A DNA stretch of 64,000 bases from Paguma larvata (Eukaryota > Chordata > Mammalia > Carnivora > Viverridae): assembly GCA_030068075.1 (NCBI GenBank), contig CM057826.1, positions 113,360,746 to 113,424,745 of the forward strand, in the 5' to 3' direction. Each line of letters starts with the position of its first letter. Position 1 is the stretch's first letter. A program made the translations under genes and the position numbers. Under the pieces are notes generated by a model, which was given only the letters and a program-made list of their open reading frames with translations, ran no database searches and had not been told where the DNA came from. Positions 34,481 through 46,154 of the stretch are shown here, piece by piece.

Positions 34481-35424
34481 TCTGGAAGGAAGAGGCAGCA
34501 AGGTACCTTTGTGGAACTACGTGCATTTCAATATGGCTAGAGTTTAGGGTTTGAGAGCATGGGCTGGTTGTGCAGCAGGAAATGGAGAGTTAGTCAAGGG
34601 CAACTTGTGACCGGCTCGTTATGGAACCAACACTCTTCCACTGTATCCAACGCAAGATGTGGGAAGTGTGCTGTTGTTTGTGCTGTTGCTACACTGACTC
34701 TTTTTCACAGCCCACAAAGCAACAATGGATGCCAAAAATAATATTTCTTAGCTTCTGTCACTTCGCTCTGAATTTCCCACACGTGCTTAAGGAAAAATTG
34801 AGTCACCAGAATCATTAATAAGCTTATAAGTGTATTTGAAAGACTCTTGAGAAGATCTGGTCATCCTTATATCTCTGTCTCAGAAAGATTTTTGGAAAAA
34901 TATTTTAATGTTTGCATGACCTTTCATCAAATATACTGCACATTTTTAGATCTCAGTAAATTACTGCCTTCCTATAAGTACTTGGGGAAAATGTAACAGT
35001 ATCATTAAGAAACACATAAATATCATCCTTTTTTTTTTCCTTTTTCTTTCTTTCTTTTTTTTTTTTTTTTAACTTTATGCAGGTTTTATTCTTGCCAGCA
35101 AAGGTTTTTCAGTTGTGCCTATGGAAATTAAGCAGGATTTTATTAGCAATAAAAAATTTCCAAGTTATCTTACTTCTGGGTCTAATGCATTTCCTAGAGG
35201 CCTTCTCAGACTATAAAACGACTGGGTTCTTCAAAATCTCTAGTTCTTAATCATCACTAGCTCATGAATATCACCTCTCCCAACCTCTCCTTTTCTCTCT
35301 TCCTCAGAAGAGCTGTAACAATGATCTAAAAATCAGGACATAGTTCCAGGTAAGTTTCCAAGAACTAAATATCCTCTATTAGATGTCCTATCCAACTTTA
35401 AAATATAAGAATTGGATTCCTATG
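34481..35424. other. Unassigned DNA with a T-rich tract
   Basis: A T- and CT-rich stretch at 35029-35071. No gene recognised. The 60- to 65-codon frames at 34559-34818 show no known protein. Confidence 0.4.
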
Positions 35425-35680
35425 TTAGCCAGAACTCTTTTTGGTTTGAAGTGAAAGAAATAAACTCAACCTGGCTTCAGCAAAAAAGAACACTTATTGC
35501 TTCTGGCAACAAGAGTCTAGGGTACCCCAGCTTTAGGCCTGGCTAGGTCCAGGGACTCAACTTCCATCCTTTGGAGCTTCTCTTCTATCTCTTAGGTCTT
35601 CTTTGCTCTGTTTTAGCTTCAACTTTAGGAGGTTCATACCATGTGTTGAGCCAAGATGCAATGCTCGGCCTGACCGTGTT
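35425..35680. repeat. Old interspersed repeat, family not named
   Basis: 'gtgaaagaaataaactcaac', 'ctggcttcagcaaaaaagaa', 'cacttattgcttctggcaac' and 'tggctaggtccagggactca' resemble a diverged dispersed repeat that I recall from mammals but cannot name. Confidence 0.4.
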
Positions 35681-36032
35681 TAAAACTTAGGAACACAGTA
35701 GTGGTTTCTTGGAAAATTTAGATTTTGTTACCAAAATAAAGGGAGATGGGCGACAGAGAGGCAAAGAATTGACAGATGGCTCTACACGATTACTTTTCTA
35801 ATTAGTTTTAGCACTAATGATACTTATATAACAAAACCATCATCTCATTTTGCAGACATGGTAAGGCCTCACAATTCAGCCACGGGTATTTTTGGGGTCC
35901 CAAGATTATAAATTCTGTGATACAGAAGGTTTGAAACTCGTGCAAAGAGTTCTACAGTTTTCACAGGGGAATTTTCTCTAAATATTAGAGTAAGGCTATT
36001 ACATAAAAAAAAAAAAAGATCTACTTTGTCTT

Positions 36033-36330
36033 CCTTTCTTCAGCCACATGGCTAACATTTTCATAAGGATAATATAGTTCTGATTTGGGTAAGACAGAGT
36101 CTGATAAATCCTAACTTTTCAGCTCGGATCTCATTTTCCTAGCAGCTTTTTCTGTGCCTAAAAGGAATCCATTATCCTCTGCTTCATTAAATGCGTCCAC
36201 ATATAATGCCAGAGCATTTTCTGGTAGGTGCATCTAAAACTCTGCAGGACATCCATCAAGATCTGGGGCTCTGCCTGCAGAGAGACCTGTAATAGTTCAT
36301 CTTACCTCTTATGGAGCAACAGGACCATTT
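36033..36330 (-). pseudogene. Ancient LINE-1-like reverse transcriptase relic
   Basis: Read on the minus strand, 36220-36330 gives a GRAPDLDGCPAEF block (L1-type RTs have G-K-A-P-G-P-D-G-x-P-A-E-F-Y). Next comes a 40-codon open piece including HLPENALALYVDAFNEAEDN and GFL, matching the position of the L1 'LLLLFQKI...EGxLP' helix. After a frameshift, near 36033-36058, MLAMWLKKG sits where L1 has K-I-L-A-x-R-L-K-K. Several stops break it. Much older than the other L1s here. The clade could also be another LINE. Confidence 0.65.
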
Positions 36331-37309
36331 TTTGCCACCAACACTAACTGAAAGAGACTGAATACTTCTAACGAAATGTTGTATTCCTGCAGATTAAGAA
36401 GTATGAATGGTGAGTCATATTCTTTTTATTAAAAACAATATAGCACCCTCATATCCTTTTACTCTATAGAATTCCTATCTCTACCCTATAGAACGACAAA
36501 GCTGGTGAGTTGAGTTCTTCATCTACGGGAAGGAAATGGCCCTGCTCGTTCCTTCCCCAAATTTGGGTGATTTTGAATCGTTTTCCTTGGCTGGTTTTTC
36601 ACAGTAACATTTGCCTCACTACCTACTTATTTGCAGCAAGCCCTTGAATGCTTGCCTCACTTCTTCCCTAATCAAACTAGCTTTTGAAGATGTGTTTTCA
36701 GTTTCCAGACTGAATGCCTTTGGTCCTCTTCTTTTTAGGTAAAATTAAAATAGCTAATTAGCAGCTCTCTTCTTCATGATCTTACAGTTTTCCATTCAGG
36801 TTATGGAGAGGATTCAGAATTATTATTATTTTTGAGGTAATTATTCAAATTGATTATAGAACATCTTAAAAAATTTAAAAGAATCTTTCCCTGTTTTTTG
36901 CCAATGAGTGTTCAGATGCCATCTGGAGCCGTGGAGAGAGATGACTTGAGATGCAGTCCTCTGAAGAGGTCATATGATTAGCCACCAACACGGATAGCAC
37001 ATCATTAGCAGCACCATGGACAGAGGAAATTATCTACAGAAGGAGGAGAGAATGCAGAGAGGGACCATTCTCCACTCTGACCTTTCAGGCACACAGCTTC
37101 TCAAGCAGAGTGAGGAAAGATGTGAAGAGAAGACCTCTGTACTGTGCCACTCACTGTAAATGGACACGCAGCTCCAGGGTTGGCTCCTCAGGGGCTAAAC
37201 AAACACACCAGACCCTACCATTGGGCAGGGTTTAAGAACAGCTACTTTCTGCTCCTGTGAGATTATATACCCAGGCAGTGCGTACTCTGCAATATATTCT
37301 ACAACATCC
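36331..37309. other. Unassigned DNA
   Basis: Could include further decayed parts of the RT relic's parent element, but I cannot trace it. No gene recognised. Confidence 0.35.
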
Positions 37310-37498
37310 TTTTTTTTTTTAATCTCATGACAACAATATCAGGAACAATATCTTTCCCATTTTATATATGACAAATGAAGGAGTTTGAAGTATGTTAAGT
37401 ACCTTGTAGAAGTTCATACAGCTGGTGAGTGGTAGACGTAAAGTTTGAATCCTGACCCACTTAATGTCAAAACATGTTCTTATCCATCATATCTTCCA
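37310..37498 (-). repeat. MIR relic
   Basis: Reverse MIR: 'ttcccattttatatatgaca', 'aatgaaggagtttgaagtat', 'gttaagtaccttgtagaagt', 'catacagctggtgagtggta', 'aagtttgaatcctgaccc'. Confidence 0.8.
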
Positions 37499-37541
37499 AT
37501 AAGACAACACTGGTAGATGGAACCATTAAGAATGGCAGAGA

Positions 37542-37761
37542 GGGGCGCCTTGGTGGCTCAGTCAGTTAAGCGCCTGACTTCGGCTCAGGTCATGATCTCA
37601 CGGCTTGTGAGTTAAGGCCCCGCATCGGGCTCTTTGCTGACAGCTCGGAACATGAAGCCTGCTTCAGATTCTGTGTCTCCCTCTCTCTCTCTGCCCCTCC
37701 CCATTCATGCTCTCTCTCTCTCAAAAATAAACAAACTTGAAAAAAATTAAAAAAAAATAGA
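37542..37761 (+). mobile_element. CAN-SINE (SINEC_Fc type), full length
   Basis: Forward SINE with head GGGGCGCCTTGGTGGCTCAG, CT-rich part and AAAAATAAACAAAC tail. The B box is damaged (GAGTTAAGGCCCCG). Exact 14-bp target-site duplication aagaatggcagaga at 37528-37541 and 37762-37775. Confidence 0.97.
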
Positions 37762-37775
37762 AAGAATGGCAGAGA

Positions 37776-38239
37776 AAAAGCTTGAGATTCATGTTTTGTT
37801 GTTGTTTTTGTTTTTTTGTGTGTGTGGGTTTTTGTTTGTTTGTTTGTTTTGGTCCCCTTACTTGTCCTCTATTGGGAGTGGTGCTAACTTTCTGAGGGGG
37901 TATCAGATGAGTAATCACAGAGTAATAAAAACACAAAACATAATATTTATAGTATAACTTCCCATATAATGTGTTATCCTGTGATCCTCCCACCTATCCT
38001 CTAGGGAAGGAAGAAGTTTTACTAAGTGATTCAGGAAGGACTTCCCTTGGGCTAATACTACCAACTTATCCATTATACACAAGATGACACTGAGACATGC
38101 CATCAAGTATGGATAGGGCAGAATCAGCCATCAATGGTACCATGATAATATTAACAGTTAGAGTGAAAATAGTAACAAGAATAATATTTATCTGATATTT
38201 AGAACTCTGGGCCAAGCTGGATCTCAGCACTTATTTTGT
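37776..38239. other. Unassigned DNA with (TTTG)n tract
   Basis: A T/G simple repeat at 37796-37851. The 90-codon minus-strand frame at 37721-37993 crosses it and the SINE tail, so it is not a gene. Confidence 0.5.
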
Positions 38240-39510
38240 TATTTTTTAACTCAACTTTGCTGAGGTATAATCACTTGTGGTGAACTACATTTATTAATAG
38301 CATATAACATGATGAATTACAACAGATATATACACCTATGAAACCACCATCTCAAGTCAGACAGAATGTTTCCATCGACCCCAGGATTCTTATGCCCCTT
38401 TGTAGCCCATTCTATCCTCTATCTTTGTCCCAAGGCAACCACCAATCTGCTTTTTGTCACTACAGATGAATTTGATTTTTTTTTTTTTTTGAGAGAGAGA
38501 GAAAGAGGGAGCAGGAGCAGGGGAGAAGGGCAGAAGGAGAGGGAAAGTGAGAGGGAGAGAGAGGGAGAGAAAAATCTCACCCAGGCTTCATGCTCAGCAC
38601 AGAGCCTGTTGTGAGGCTTAATCTCATGACTCTGGAATCATGACCTGTGCCCAAATCAAGAGATGGACGCTTAACTCACTAAGCCACCCAGGTGCCATTA
38701 TTAATTTGAATCTTTAAAAAGAATTTTATGTAAATGGTTAATATATGATGTGCTCTTTTCTATCTAGTTTCTTTCACTCAGAATAATGGTTTGAGTTTAC
38801 TTATTTTATTGTGTGTATAAGTATTCCTTTATATAGATCAGAAGTATGACTTTGCAAGGATATACCATATTTGTCTATCCCTTACTTATTACTTATCTAC
38901 TGATGGACATCTAACTTGTTTCCAGTATTTGGCTATTCTGAAGAAAGCTTCAAAAAACACTCAGATATATCTTCTTGTGTGTTATCACTCTGTTAGGGGC
39001 AAATACCTACAATAGAATGACTGAGACCTATAGTTGGTTTATATTTAACTTCTTTAAAAATTGCCTTTCTTTTTTCAAAGCAGGTGCGTAATTCTATATT
39101 TCCATAAGCAGTGTATGAGACTTCTAGTGGCTCCACATCCTCGTTAACACTATTGATTTTCTTTTTGATTGTAGACATTTGAAGGGTTCAAAGTCGTATC
39201 TCACTGTGGCTTTAACGAGCATCTCCTTCATAATGAATGATGTTGAGCACCTTTTCAGGTATTTTGCACTATTCTTCTATCTTTTTTGTGAAATATCTGT
39301 TCAAATATTTGGCCAACTTTTATTAGATTGCCTTTATTATTGAGTTATAAAAGCACTTTAAATATTCTGAGTACCATTCTGTATTCAGCGAAATGCATTT
39401 CAAACATTTTTACCATTCTGTATCTTGCCTTTCCATTTTCTTAATGCTCTTTTTCAAAGAGAAAAATTTTTAATTTTGATTATATCTAATGTATCCATTT
39501 TTCCTTTTAC
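38240..39510 (-). mobile_element. Ancient LINE-1 (L1M-like), split by a SINE
   Basis: Reverse strand of an old L1 3' region: 'actttgctgaggtataatca', 'atgaaaccaccatctcaagt', 'ccaaggcaaccaccaatctg', then after the SINE 'tagtttctttcactcagaat', 'ttgtttccagtatttggcta', 'gtggctccacatcctcgtta', 'atatttggccaacttttatt'. Long and diverged with no frame. It predates the SINE nested at 38476-38696. Confidence 0.8.
38476..38696 (-). mobile_element. Older CAN-SINE nested in L1M
   Basis: Reverse SINE: T15 tail, long GA-rich block, 'caggcttcatgctcagcaca', ending 'aagccacccaggtgcc'. Target-site duplication of 10 bp with one mismatch: atgaatttga (38466-38475) and attaatttga (38700-38709). Confidence 0.93.
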
Positions 39511-39547
39511 TGTTTGTTACACTTCATTTACTTTAAGCACATTTAAC

Positions 39548-39995
39548 TCTCTCATCAGCCATATAAAATACCGTAATTGCCCACATTTCTCAGGCGATCA
39601 AATTAGATTTCCCAGAGATGATGTGAGTTGCCCCAAATCGCACATTTGTAAGAATGCTACATTCAAACCAATGAATAGACGTGAAGTCAGAGGAATGAAG
39701 TCAGGGGTCATTAGCAGGAGAACAGAACCAAGAGTCATAAAAGTCTGTGTGGGCAAATGCGAAAAGCAGAAACTAGGGCAACATTTGGATTCTGTCACAG
39801 AGAAAGAAGATGATTCATTTCCTGAGTTTGATAGGAGGATCCACCCATTCAGCCCCTCTTCTTAAGTGAGACTCTGCCAGGCTGAAGGACCCTGTTTTTC
39901 ATGTCTGACGTCCAGCTTGCAATCGCAAGGACTGAGATAAGGAACAGGGCTCCTGACTTCTGGTCCAGTGCTCTGTCCACCCCACTGGGATACAA
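39548..39995 (-). repeat. Probable MIR relic, interrupted
   Basis: Reverse MIR-like blocks 'tttctcaggcgatcaaatta', 'gtgagttgccccaaatcgca' and, after about 230 bp of other sequence, 'gctcctgacttctggtccag', 'tgctctgtccacc'. The 146-codon frame at 39425-39865, the longest in the window, lies over this and the L1M end. I see no conserved protein in it. Confidence 0.5.
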
Positions 39996-41999
39996 TCCCT
40001 GTGACAGACAGCAAAACCTACATTATCATAGTCTCTTTATCACATAGAAAAATCTATAATTAGTTTAAGTAGTAAGACATACGTGTATTTTCCTTCCTAG
40101 AGTACAAATAAGACACAAATATTCTGAAATACAAATGGCAAAGTAGTTTCCTGACTTCACAAGAGTGAAGGACTGAACACGGCCCAGCTTCTTGCACACT
40201 CTCCTCAGAGGGAAACACATGCAAAGTCCTTCTCTCCTTGCTTCCTATCATGCAGGTAGGAGACACTAATCGCAATCGATTACTGCTTCCTAACTGCATC
40301 CTGCCGTTTCTCTTGCCGCATTTCCCTGGCCAAGTCAACACTCACATACATTTTGGCAGATGCAAGTTCTGTATTTCTCTTGCCGCTGGCTACCTTTGAA
40401 TTACCACAGCTCTGCGGCACTGCAAGTCCATCACCTGAAGGTGTGACAAAGAATATTGTACGACTACCAGTGATAGCAACTTTAAATGGAAATTAGATTC
40501 CTTTCCTCCCTATTTTTATGTTCCACTTTAATTTGGGCAAACTACAGTTGCAGACATCATGTTCACTGCAATCATCTATCTTTTCGAGAGCACAACAGTG
40601 GTCCTGCTTAAGTACTTTTCATTTTTCATGCATCTCTCTCTCTCTGTCTGTCTTTCTTTTTTTTAGTAGCATACCTCTGCCACAGGCAAAGGCATAATGT
40701 GCTCTCATGAATCCAGCTGCCCATTCAAGCAAGAGGAAATGGGAGAGTCACCAGCTGATGGAATGTGCTGCAGTGGTCCAGGGCCCTTTAACTCCTGAAT
40801 TCTATTATCTGAGTAATATGCATCTTCAGGAGAAATGCCCTGGAGCCCAGATGGATCTCTGGAAGACTGAACTTTAAACCTTATAGTATTTTTTGAAAGT
40901 GTAAGTGTGTGACGGTATCTCAAGGGACACCGAAAGAGTAACCGGCAAACAACCAGGTTGAAACACACTGTTTGAAAAAAAACCAAATGCTCAAGTCCAC
41001 CAAAATGGTAGACCTAATCCAATGTGAACATCTCAGGTTATCTTGATTTGACAAAATATTTTGCTGATTTATTGGGGGAACAAAGACCTTTTGGGTCAAT
41101 TGAATTCTTACAGAGTTTGATATACTGAATGATCACAAGTGATTCCATTTACACCCAACCCCTTATCTGCTTGGCCTCTTTAGATACTTGAGTTTGTAAT
41201 CTGCTATGTCACAACCCTGGCTTTGAAAAATCCCAGTAAAGACCCAGGTGAGGAATTTAATAAAATGCTTTAAACAGGTTTCATTTCCCTTTAGGAAGTC
41301 TTGTGCTGCAGGTGAGGTGGTATTCAAAGACGCTCTTCCCTTCATGCCTGGCAGGTGTGAGGCAACTGTGCTCTCCTTAGCACGCTCTCAAGTCCGGTCC
41401 TAGGCAATCAGACCGAGACAGAGATGGTTTCTAAAGCCCATTCACTCTTTAGAGGCTGAATCTATATATTAAAACATGCTTTGTAACTTTTTTCCTGGAT
41501 TAGTGACAACACTTCAGCCCATCAAAATGGCATGAACAGAGACCTTGAACTGTAATGGGCTTTTGGAAAACTGGCCCAGATTGCTGTTTTTACATTTTAC
41601 CTTGTTTTTGGTGAAGTAAAGCTAACCAGCCTCTTTTTTACATTTTCCAATTCTGCTGTGACACATTTTCCCAATAAAGAAGATGCTTGCTTGTGGTAAA
41701 TTAAATACTTGGAAACTATGCCAATTCCTTCAGGATGATTATTGCTATCTTTGCTAATTTTTTTTCTTGCTTTCCCTTTTTTTCAAGAAGTTCCTGATTC
41801 AGTGGAAATTTTCTTCTGTGTATATTTTGTGTATTCTGACAAACATACTCCCCAAACATAAAATACTATTTAGTTATAAAAAGAGACTTTAGAAATGTTA
41901 ATGCTTATAAATGCTTATACATAGGGACTTTATACTGGTCTTCTGAGACTGGTTAGAAGAATAAATCTAGGATCCCTGTCACATTTATAGTAGAGTATT
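39996..41999. other. Unassigned DNA, 2.0 kb
   Basis: A (CT)n patch at 40634-40660. Two 93-codon minus-strand frames (40060-40341, 40705-40986) have no recognisable protein. No splice or promoter support. Confidence 0.4.
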
Positions 42000-42225
42000 A
42001 ACAATAATTAAAGCAAAACAATAGCTACTTATGTTGATGATATAATATGTGTCAATAATATGCTGACGAGTTTACATGTTGTATTAGATTCCATGCATAC
42101 AAGAATCTTAAGATGTAGTTCCAGTAATCATCCCAGTGGTCACACAGAAGTGACAGAACCAGGCAGTATCCAAGCCCACATCTGCCTGACTCCGCAGTCT
42201 TAGTGCCCTACAACCACACCTCTGT
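42000..42225 (-). repeat. MIR relic
   Basis: Reverse MIR: 'aatagctacttatgttgatg', 'gtcacacagaagtgacagaa', 'ccaggcagtatccaagccca', 'catctgcctgactccgcagt'. Confidence 0.75.
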
Positions 42226-42366
42226 GTCTCTGAGTCTAAGACATAACCAGGATCAAACTTGTGGCAATTAACTTGTTATAAGACTGACTTTTCCTCCTTG
42301 CGTTATTTGCTGTTTATTCCTTGAAGTTTCTGATGTGCATTGCTAAGGCACCAATTTACTGAAGGC

Positions 42367-42425
42367 TCACGCTCTGTCTCTGTGTCTCTCAAAAATAAAA
42401 TAAAAACATTAAAGAAAAAAAAATT
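42367..42425 (+). mobile_element. CAN-SINE 3' end fragment, forward
   Basis: Only the last ~50 bp of a forward SINE: 'ctcacgctctgtctctgtgt', 'ctctcaaaaataaaataaaa' and an A-rich tail. The tRNA part is absent. It lies tail-to-tail with the next SINE. Confidence 0.9.
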
Positions 42426-42427
42426 AA

Positions 42428-42455
42428 AAATTTCTTTTAATGCTTACTTATTTTT

Positions 42456-42487
<32 letters not shown>

Positions 42488-42646
42488 AAGCAGGGGAGGG
42501 GCAGACAGAGAGGGAGACACAGAATCTGAAGCAAGTCAGGCTCTGAGCTGTCAGCACAGAGCCTGATGCAGGCTCAAACCCACAAACTGTGAGATCATGA
42601 CCTGAGCTGAAATCGGACGTTTAACTGACTGAGCTACCCAGGCAGC
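42428..42646 (-). mobile_element. CAN-SINE, full length, reverse
   Basis: Reverse SINE: 'cttttaatgcttacttattt', (GA)n, GCAGACAGAGAGGGAGACAC, 'ctgagctgtcagcacagagc', ending GAGCTACCCAGGCAGCT. No clear target-site duplication of its own. Joined at its tail to the forward fragment. Confidence 0.93.
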
Positions 42647-42959
42647 TCTGAAGCAAATGTTTCAGAGGCCATTTCCATACCCCCTTTTTTTTGGGTCATG
42701 GTTGAAGGATTTGGGGCAAAGACAAATGTGACAGACGGCAATGGCATTACACAGATAGTGGGAGATATGAAGTGGTCTTCTAAGTTCACTGTTTTCCAAA
42801 ATCAGTTTCATAATATTTTCGGTATTACCCATCAAAAACTGGTAATGGTAATTTTCATAAAATCTTTGAAGCCATCAAAGTGACTGATATCTGAAAATGT
42901 TGCAAAAAGGGTATTTCTAGTCTCTCTTTTTCAGTTAAGTTCCTTCCCAAGTGTAATTT

Positions 42960-43110
42960 GTTCAATAAATACAGAGCACTCATAAGGAGCCAGTGCTGGT
43001 CATGGCTAGGAATATAAATATAAAAAAGAGACACAGTCTCTTGTCCTGAATGGGTTCATTTGTCGGCCCATGCAGACATATTCTAAGCATAATTTGACAA
43101 GTTTTGCAAG
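42960..43110 (-). repeat. L2-like relic
   Basis: Reverse L2 3' text: 'ttcaataaatacagagcact', 'cataaggagccagtgctggt', 'catggctaggaatataaata', 'gtctcttgtcctgaatgggt'. Diverged. Confidence 0.5.
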
Positions 43111-43518
43111 ATATCTTGGAAAATTCAATACTTGTGGTTTCAACTGTTCCTAAGCTCTGAAGATCCATGAACTAGGGTAATTTATTATTTTGCTTAAGGA
43201 TGAATTGAACTGCTCAGGATTTGGGGTTGTTATGAGAAGAGAAGTGGATCGCTGATTAGTGGGTGAGCAACGCTGACATCTCATCACCCATATCTCATCA
43301 TGGCCCTAATGCGTACGACCCACATTAAGTGATAAAAACTTTATATTTGAAAACAGACCCAAATGTAGTGCTTATGACGAATGTGAGGGGAGAGTGAAGC
43401 AGTCTCAGGAAATGCTGGTTTTTACAGGATGTAGAAATGTTGGATAATTTAAGAAGTAACATGTCACATTCCTTTATGGGTTTGGATACATGACAGAAAT
43501 GTGCCACGAGCTTTACAT

Positions 43519-43744
43519 AAGTGGCTTTCAAACTTTTTTTTATCCCCAACCTGTCTAAAAAATAACTTTTCACAATCTAATAAATGCACACACAGAGAAA
43601 TGAAATAAAACTTCAATAACACTTGCCTTTACTGAAAGTCATACACTGTGATATTTCCCCTATTCTTTCTATTTTTATATTTTTAGTGATTATATTTCAC
43701 TAAACCACTAATGGTTTGTAACCCCCAGTTTGAAAACGCTGCTC
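43519..43744. repeat. MITE-like DNA transposon relic
   Basis: About 226 bp with imperfect inverted ends: 'aagtggctttcaaactt' on the left and 'cagtttgaaaacgctgct' on the right (reverse complement 'agcagcgttttcaaactg'). The right end also has 'aatggtttgtaacccccag'. This layout fits non-autonomous hAT-like elements. No transposase is present; the family name is uncertain. Confidence 0.55.
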
Positions 43745-44399
43745 TGTATTAACCATATGAATAAATAAGTAAGTAAACAAGTCAGTTGATCAAGCTGTTT
43801 CAGCTGGGTTTCCAGCTCAAATTTATATTAATAGTATTATAAATTACTTTAATCCTGTGTTTACAGAATCATTAAGGGTCTTATGGGGTCACTTAAATTT
43901 TTCATTTATTCTTCACTGCACTTTATGGGAGGAATTACATAATACAGTAAGACCTGGGAATGCAGAGGTTTTCAGAGCACTCACGATGAAGTGTAAGCTC
44001 TCTGAATACAATGGCTGAGGACTATGCAGATGAGGGAAGGATTGTACTTGAGCACTGCAGAAAGTGACAATATGACTTGGAAAGATGAGTGGAATTTGAC
44101 AGGTAGAGAAAGAGGAAGGACGGTTTATACTGGAAGGATGATGTGGTTTGGAGACCAGTGAGGAGAAGGTTGTTTCTAAGAAGTATTCAAGAAGATAGAC
44201 GTGGGTTAGGTAAGTGAGATGGAAGCCAAATCACGGCTTATGGCTTCACTGACATGATGCATCTTGAAGTTCCTTCCCATTGAACAAATGGACAACTTTC
44301 ATGGACATATATTATTTTACCACAATTGGACCGAGTGGGAGCTAGAGTTTCTAGGGGATTTGGGATGGAATTCAGGAAGGGAACTGAAGAACAAAATTC

Positions 44400-44545
44400 C
44401 TAAGATTATTTCTGTCCTAGGTGCAAACTCCATAAGGGAGGTGAAACATGCGTTTGATGCATTTATGTTTCCTAGCATCTAAAATAGGGTCTGGTGCACA
44501 GTAAGCACTCAAGGTATTTTCTACCTGAATAAATCACTGAGTGAA
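44400..44545 (+). repeat. L2 3' end
   Basis: Forward L2: 'gtgcaaactccataagggag', 'gcatttatgtttcctagcat', 'ctaaaatagggtctggtgca', 'cagtaagcactcaaggtatt', 'gaataaatcactgagtgaat'. A good match to the classic L2 terminus. Confidence 0.8.
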
Positions 44546-44973
44546 TGGATAAAGGAGTGCATAGTTTACCTTGGTGATAACCATCTGAACTCTGCCTGTC
44601 CAAGGTCGCTAGTCTCCTAATGCAGTTATTTAGAGTTTGCATTTATTCTACTTCTAGGAACATTCTAAATCCAGTGCTCTCTTTTTGTCTTGCTGGGTGA
44701 TCTTTTCTGTTTTTAAGCATCCTTTATAATACTCTACCTGTGTGGCTTCTGTTCTTTTAGAATGTCTCTAACATCTTTTATATATTGTAGCCAGTACCCC
44801 ACTCCTCCAAATGAAACCTTATCTTCCCAAGAAGCCTTACATAGAATACTTTAGCTCCTATGGTACCTTTGATTTTCCTATCATTTTTAAATTTACTAAT
44901 TATTAAATAAGACTAATTTAATAATTATTAAGAATTTAATACATGTACATGTTTTTAATTTAAGAATATTTGA

Positions 44974-45188
44974 AGCTTGCCTGCGTGGCTCGGTCAGTTA
45001 AGCGTCTGACTCTTGATTTTTGGCTTAGGTCATGATCTCACAGTTCATGAGATTAAGTCTCACATCTGGTTCTGGCTTATAAAGTAGAGTCTGCTTGGGA
45101 TTCTCCCTCTCTCTCTCTCTCTCTCTTCCTCTCCCCTGCTCATACATACTCTCTGTCTCTCTCAAAATAAATAAATATTTAAGAAAAG
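44974..45188 (+). mobile_element. Older CAN-SINE, forward
   Basis: 'tgcctgcgtggctcggtcag', 'cttaggtcatgatctcacag', 'gtctgcttgggattctccct', (CT)n, 'ctctcaaaataaataaatat'. An older subtype with a diverged head and a destroyed B box. Target-site duplication unclear. Confidence 0.93.
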
Positions 45189-45259
45189 GACATTCGAGAA
45201 ATAAAGAAAGTATGAAATATGAACAAACCAAGTGTCTATAATGTTAGTCTTTAGAGAAA

Positions 45260-45960
45260 ACTCTGTTAACATTCTGTTGCTTGAAGTTACTGACATTTTA
45301 ATATGTCTATATTTATCAATTATAAATATGAATATAAATTGTGATCAGAAGATATATAACATTTTATATATTGCTTTTCACTTAATGTGAATTTTCCCTC
45401 ATTTTAAATATTTCTCAAGAATCTCACCTTCATGCCTATAAAGTATTCCATTATTCCATTACATGAGTGTATATTTAATTAAGTTCTTCATATTTTTTGT
45501 TGGATATTGGTTTTGTTCCCAATTTTTTACTTCAGAAACAACTCTATGATAGATATCTTTACAGCTGAGACTTTATATTTGTACCTATTATTTGTATGTA
45601 TGTCCACTCTATATATCATAAATAAATGGAAGTGACATTATTTGGAAAAAGGGTATAAGCATTTTAAAAAGTGTCACAAAATGTGACCAGTGACTCCATG
45701 TCCATCCCCAGAAACTACTGCCATTTATATTCTCCTTAGTAGAGTTTGAATGCCTCTTTCTCACCTACTTACCAATTTTAGTTGTAGAGCTTAGTAATTT
45801 GAGAGTGAAAACCAGTGACATCACCAGTGAGTGTGAATTTTGTTCTGTTTTGTGTTTTAATAGGTTGAATCTACCATTACCACATATGATTATTATCCAT
45901 TTTCCTAACTTTTGAAACTGAGTGTTCATGGCCTGTGCTCATTTTTCAACTCAGATGTTA
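45260..45960 (-). mobile_element. Ancient LINE-1 (L1M-like) fragment
   Basis: Reverse strand of an old L1 3' region: 'ttgcttttcacttaatgtga', 'ttggatattggttttgttcc', 'aaatggaagtgacattattt', 'ccatttatattctccttagt'. Diverged and without frames. Confidence 0.55.
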
Positions 45961-46154
45961 CTCTTTTTCTTCTTGTTTTTAAAAGCATTTTGCCATTAGC
46001 TATTAAGAGTTCCCTGGACTCTTAAAGCCCTTGTCCATTCCTCTTATATAATGTCGGCCATACTGTTTTACACACAGACACACACACACACACACAGCCC
46101 AATTAGACTGCAGACTTTCAAGAAAAATGGTCTTATTCTTATTTAAATCTCGTT

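Noticed and set aside
34148..34501. 117-codon minus-strand frame
   Set aside because: It lies over an L2-like relic and has no recognisable protein content.
39425..39865. 146-codon plus-strand open frame, the longest in the window
   Set aside because: It begins in the end of an ancient reverse-strand L1 and runs over MIR-like text; no conserved domain, no splice sites or promoter that I can support.
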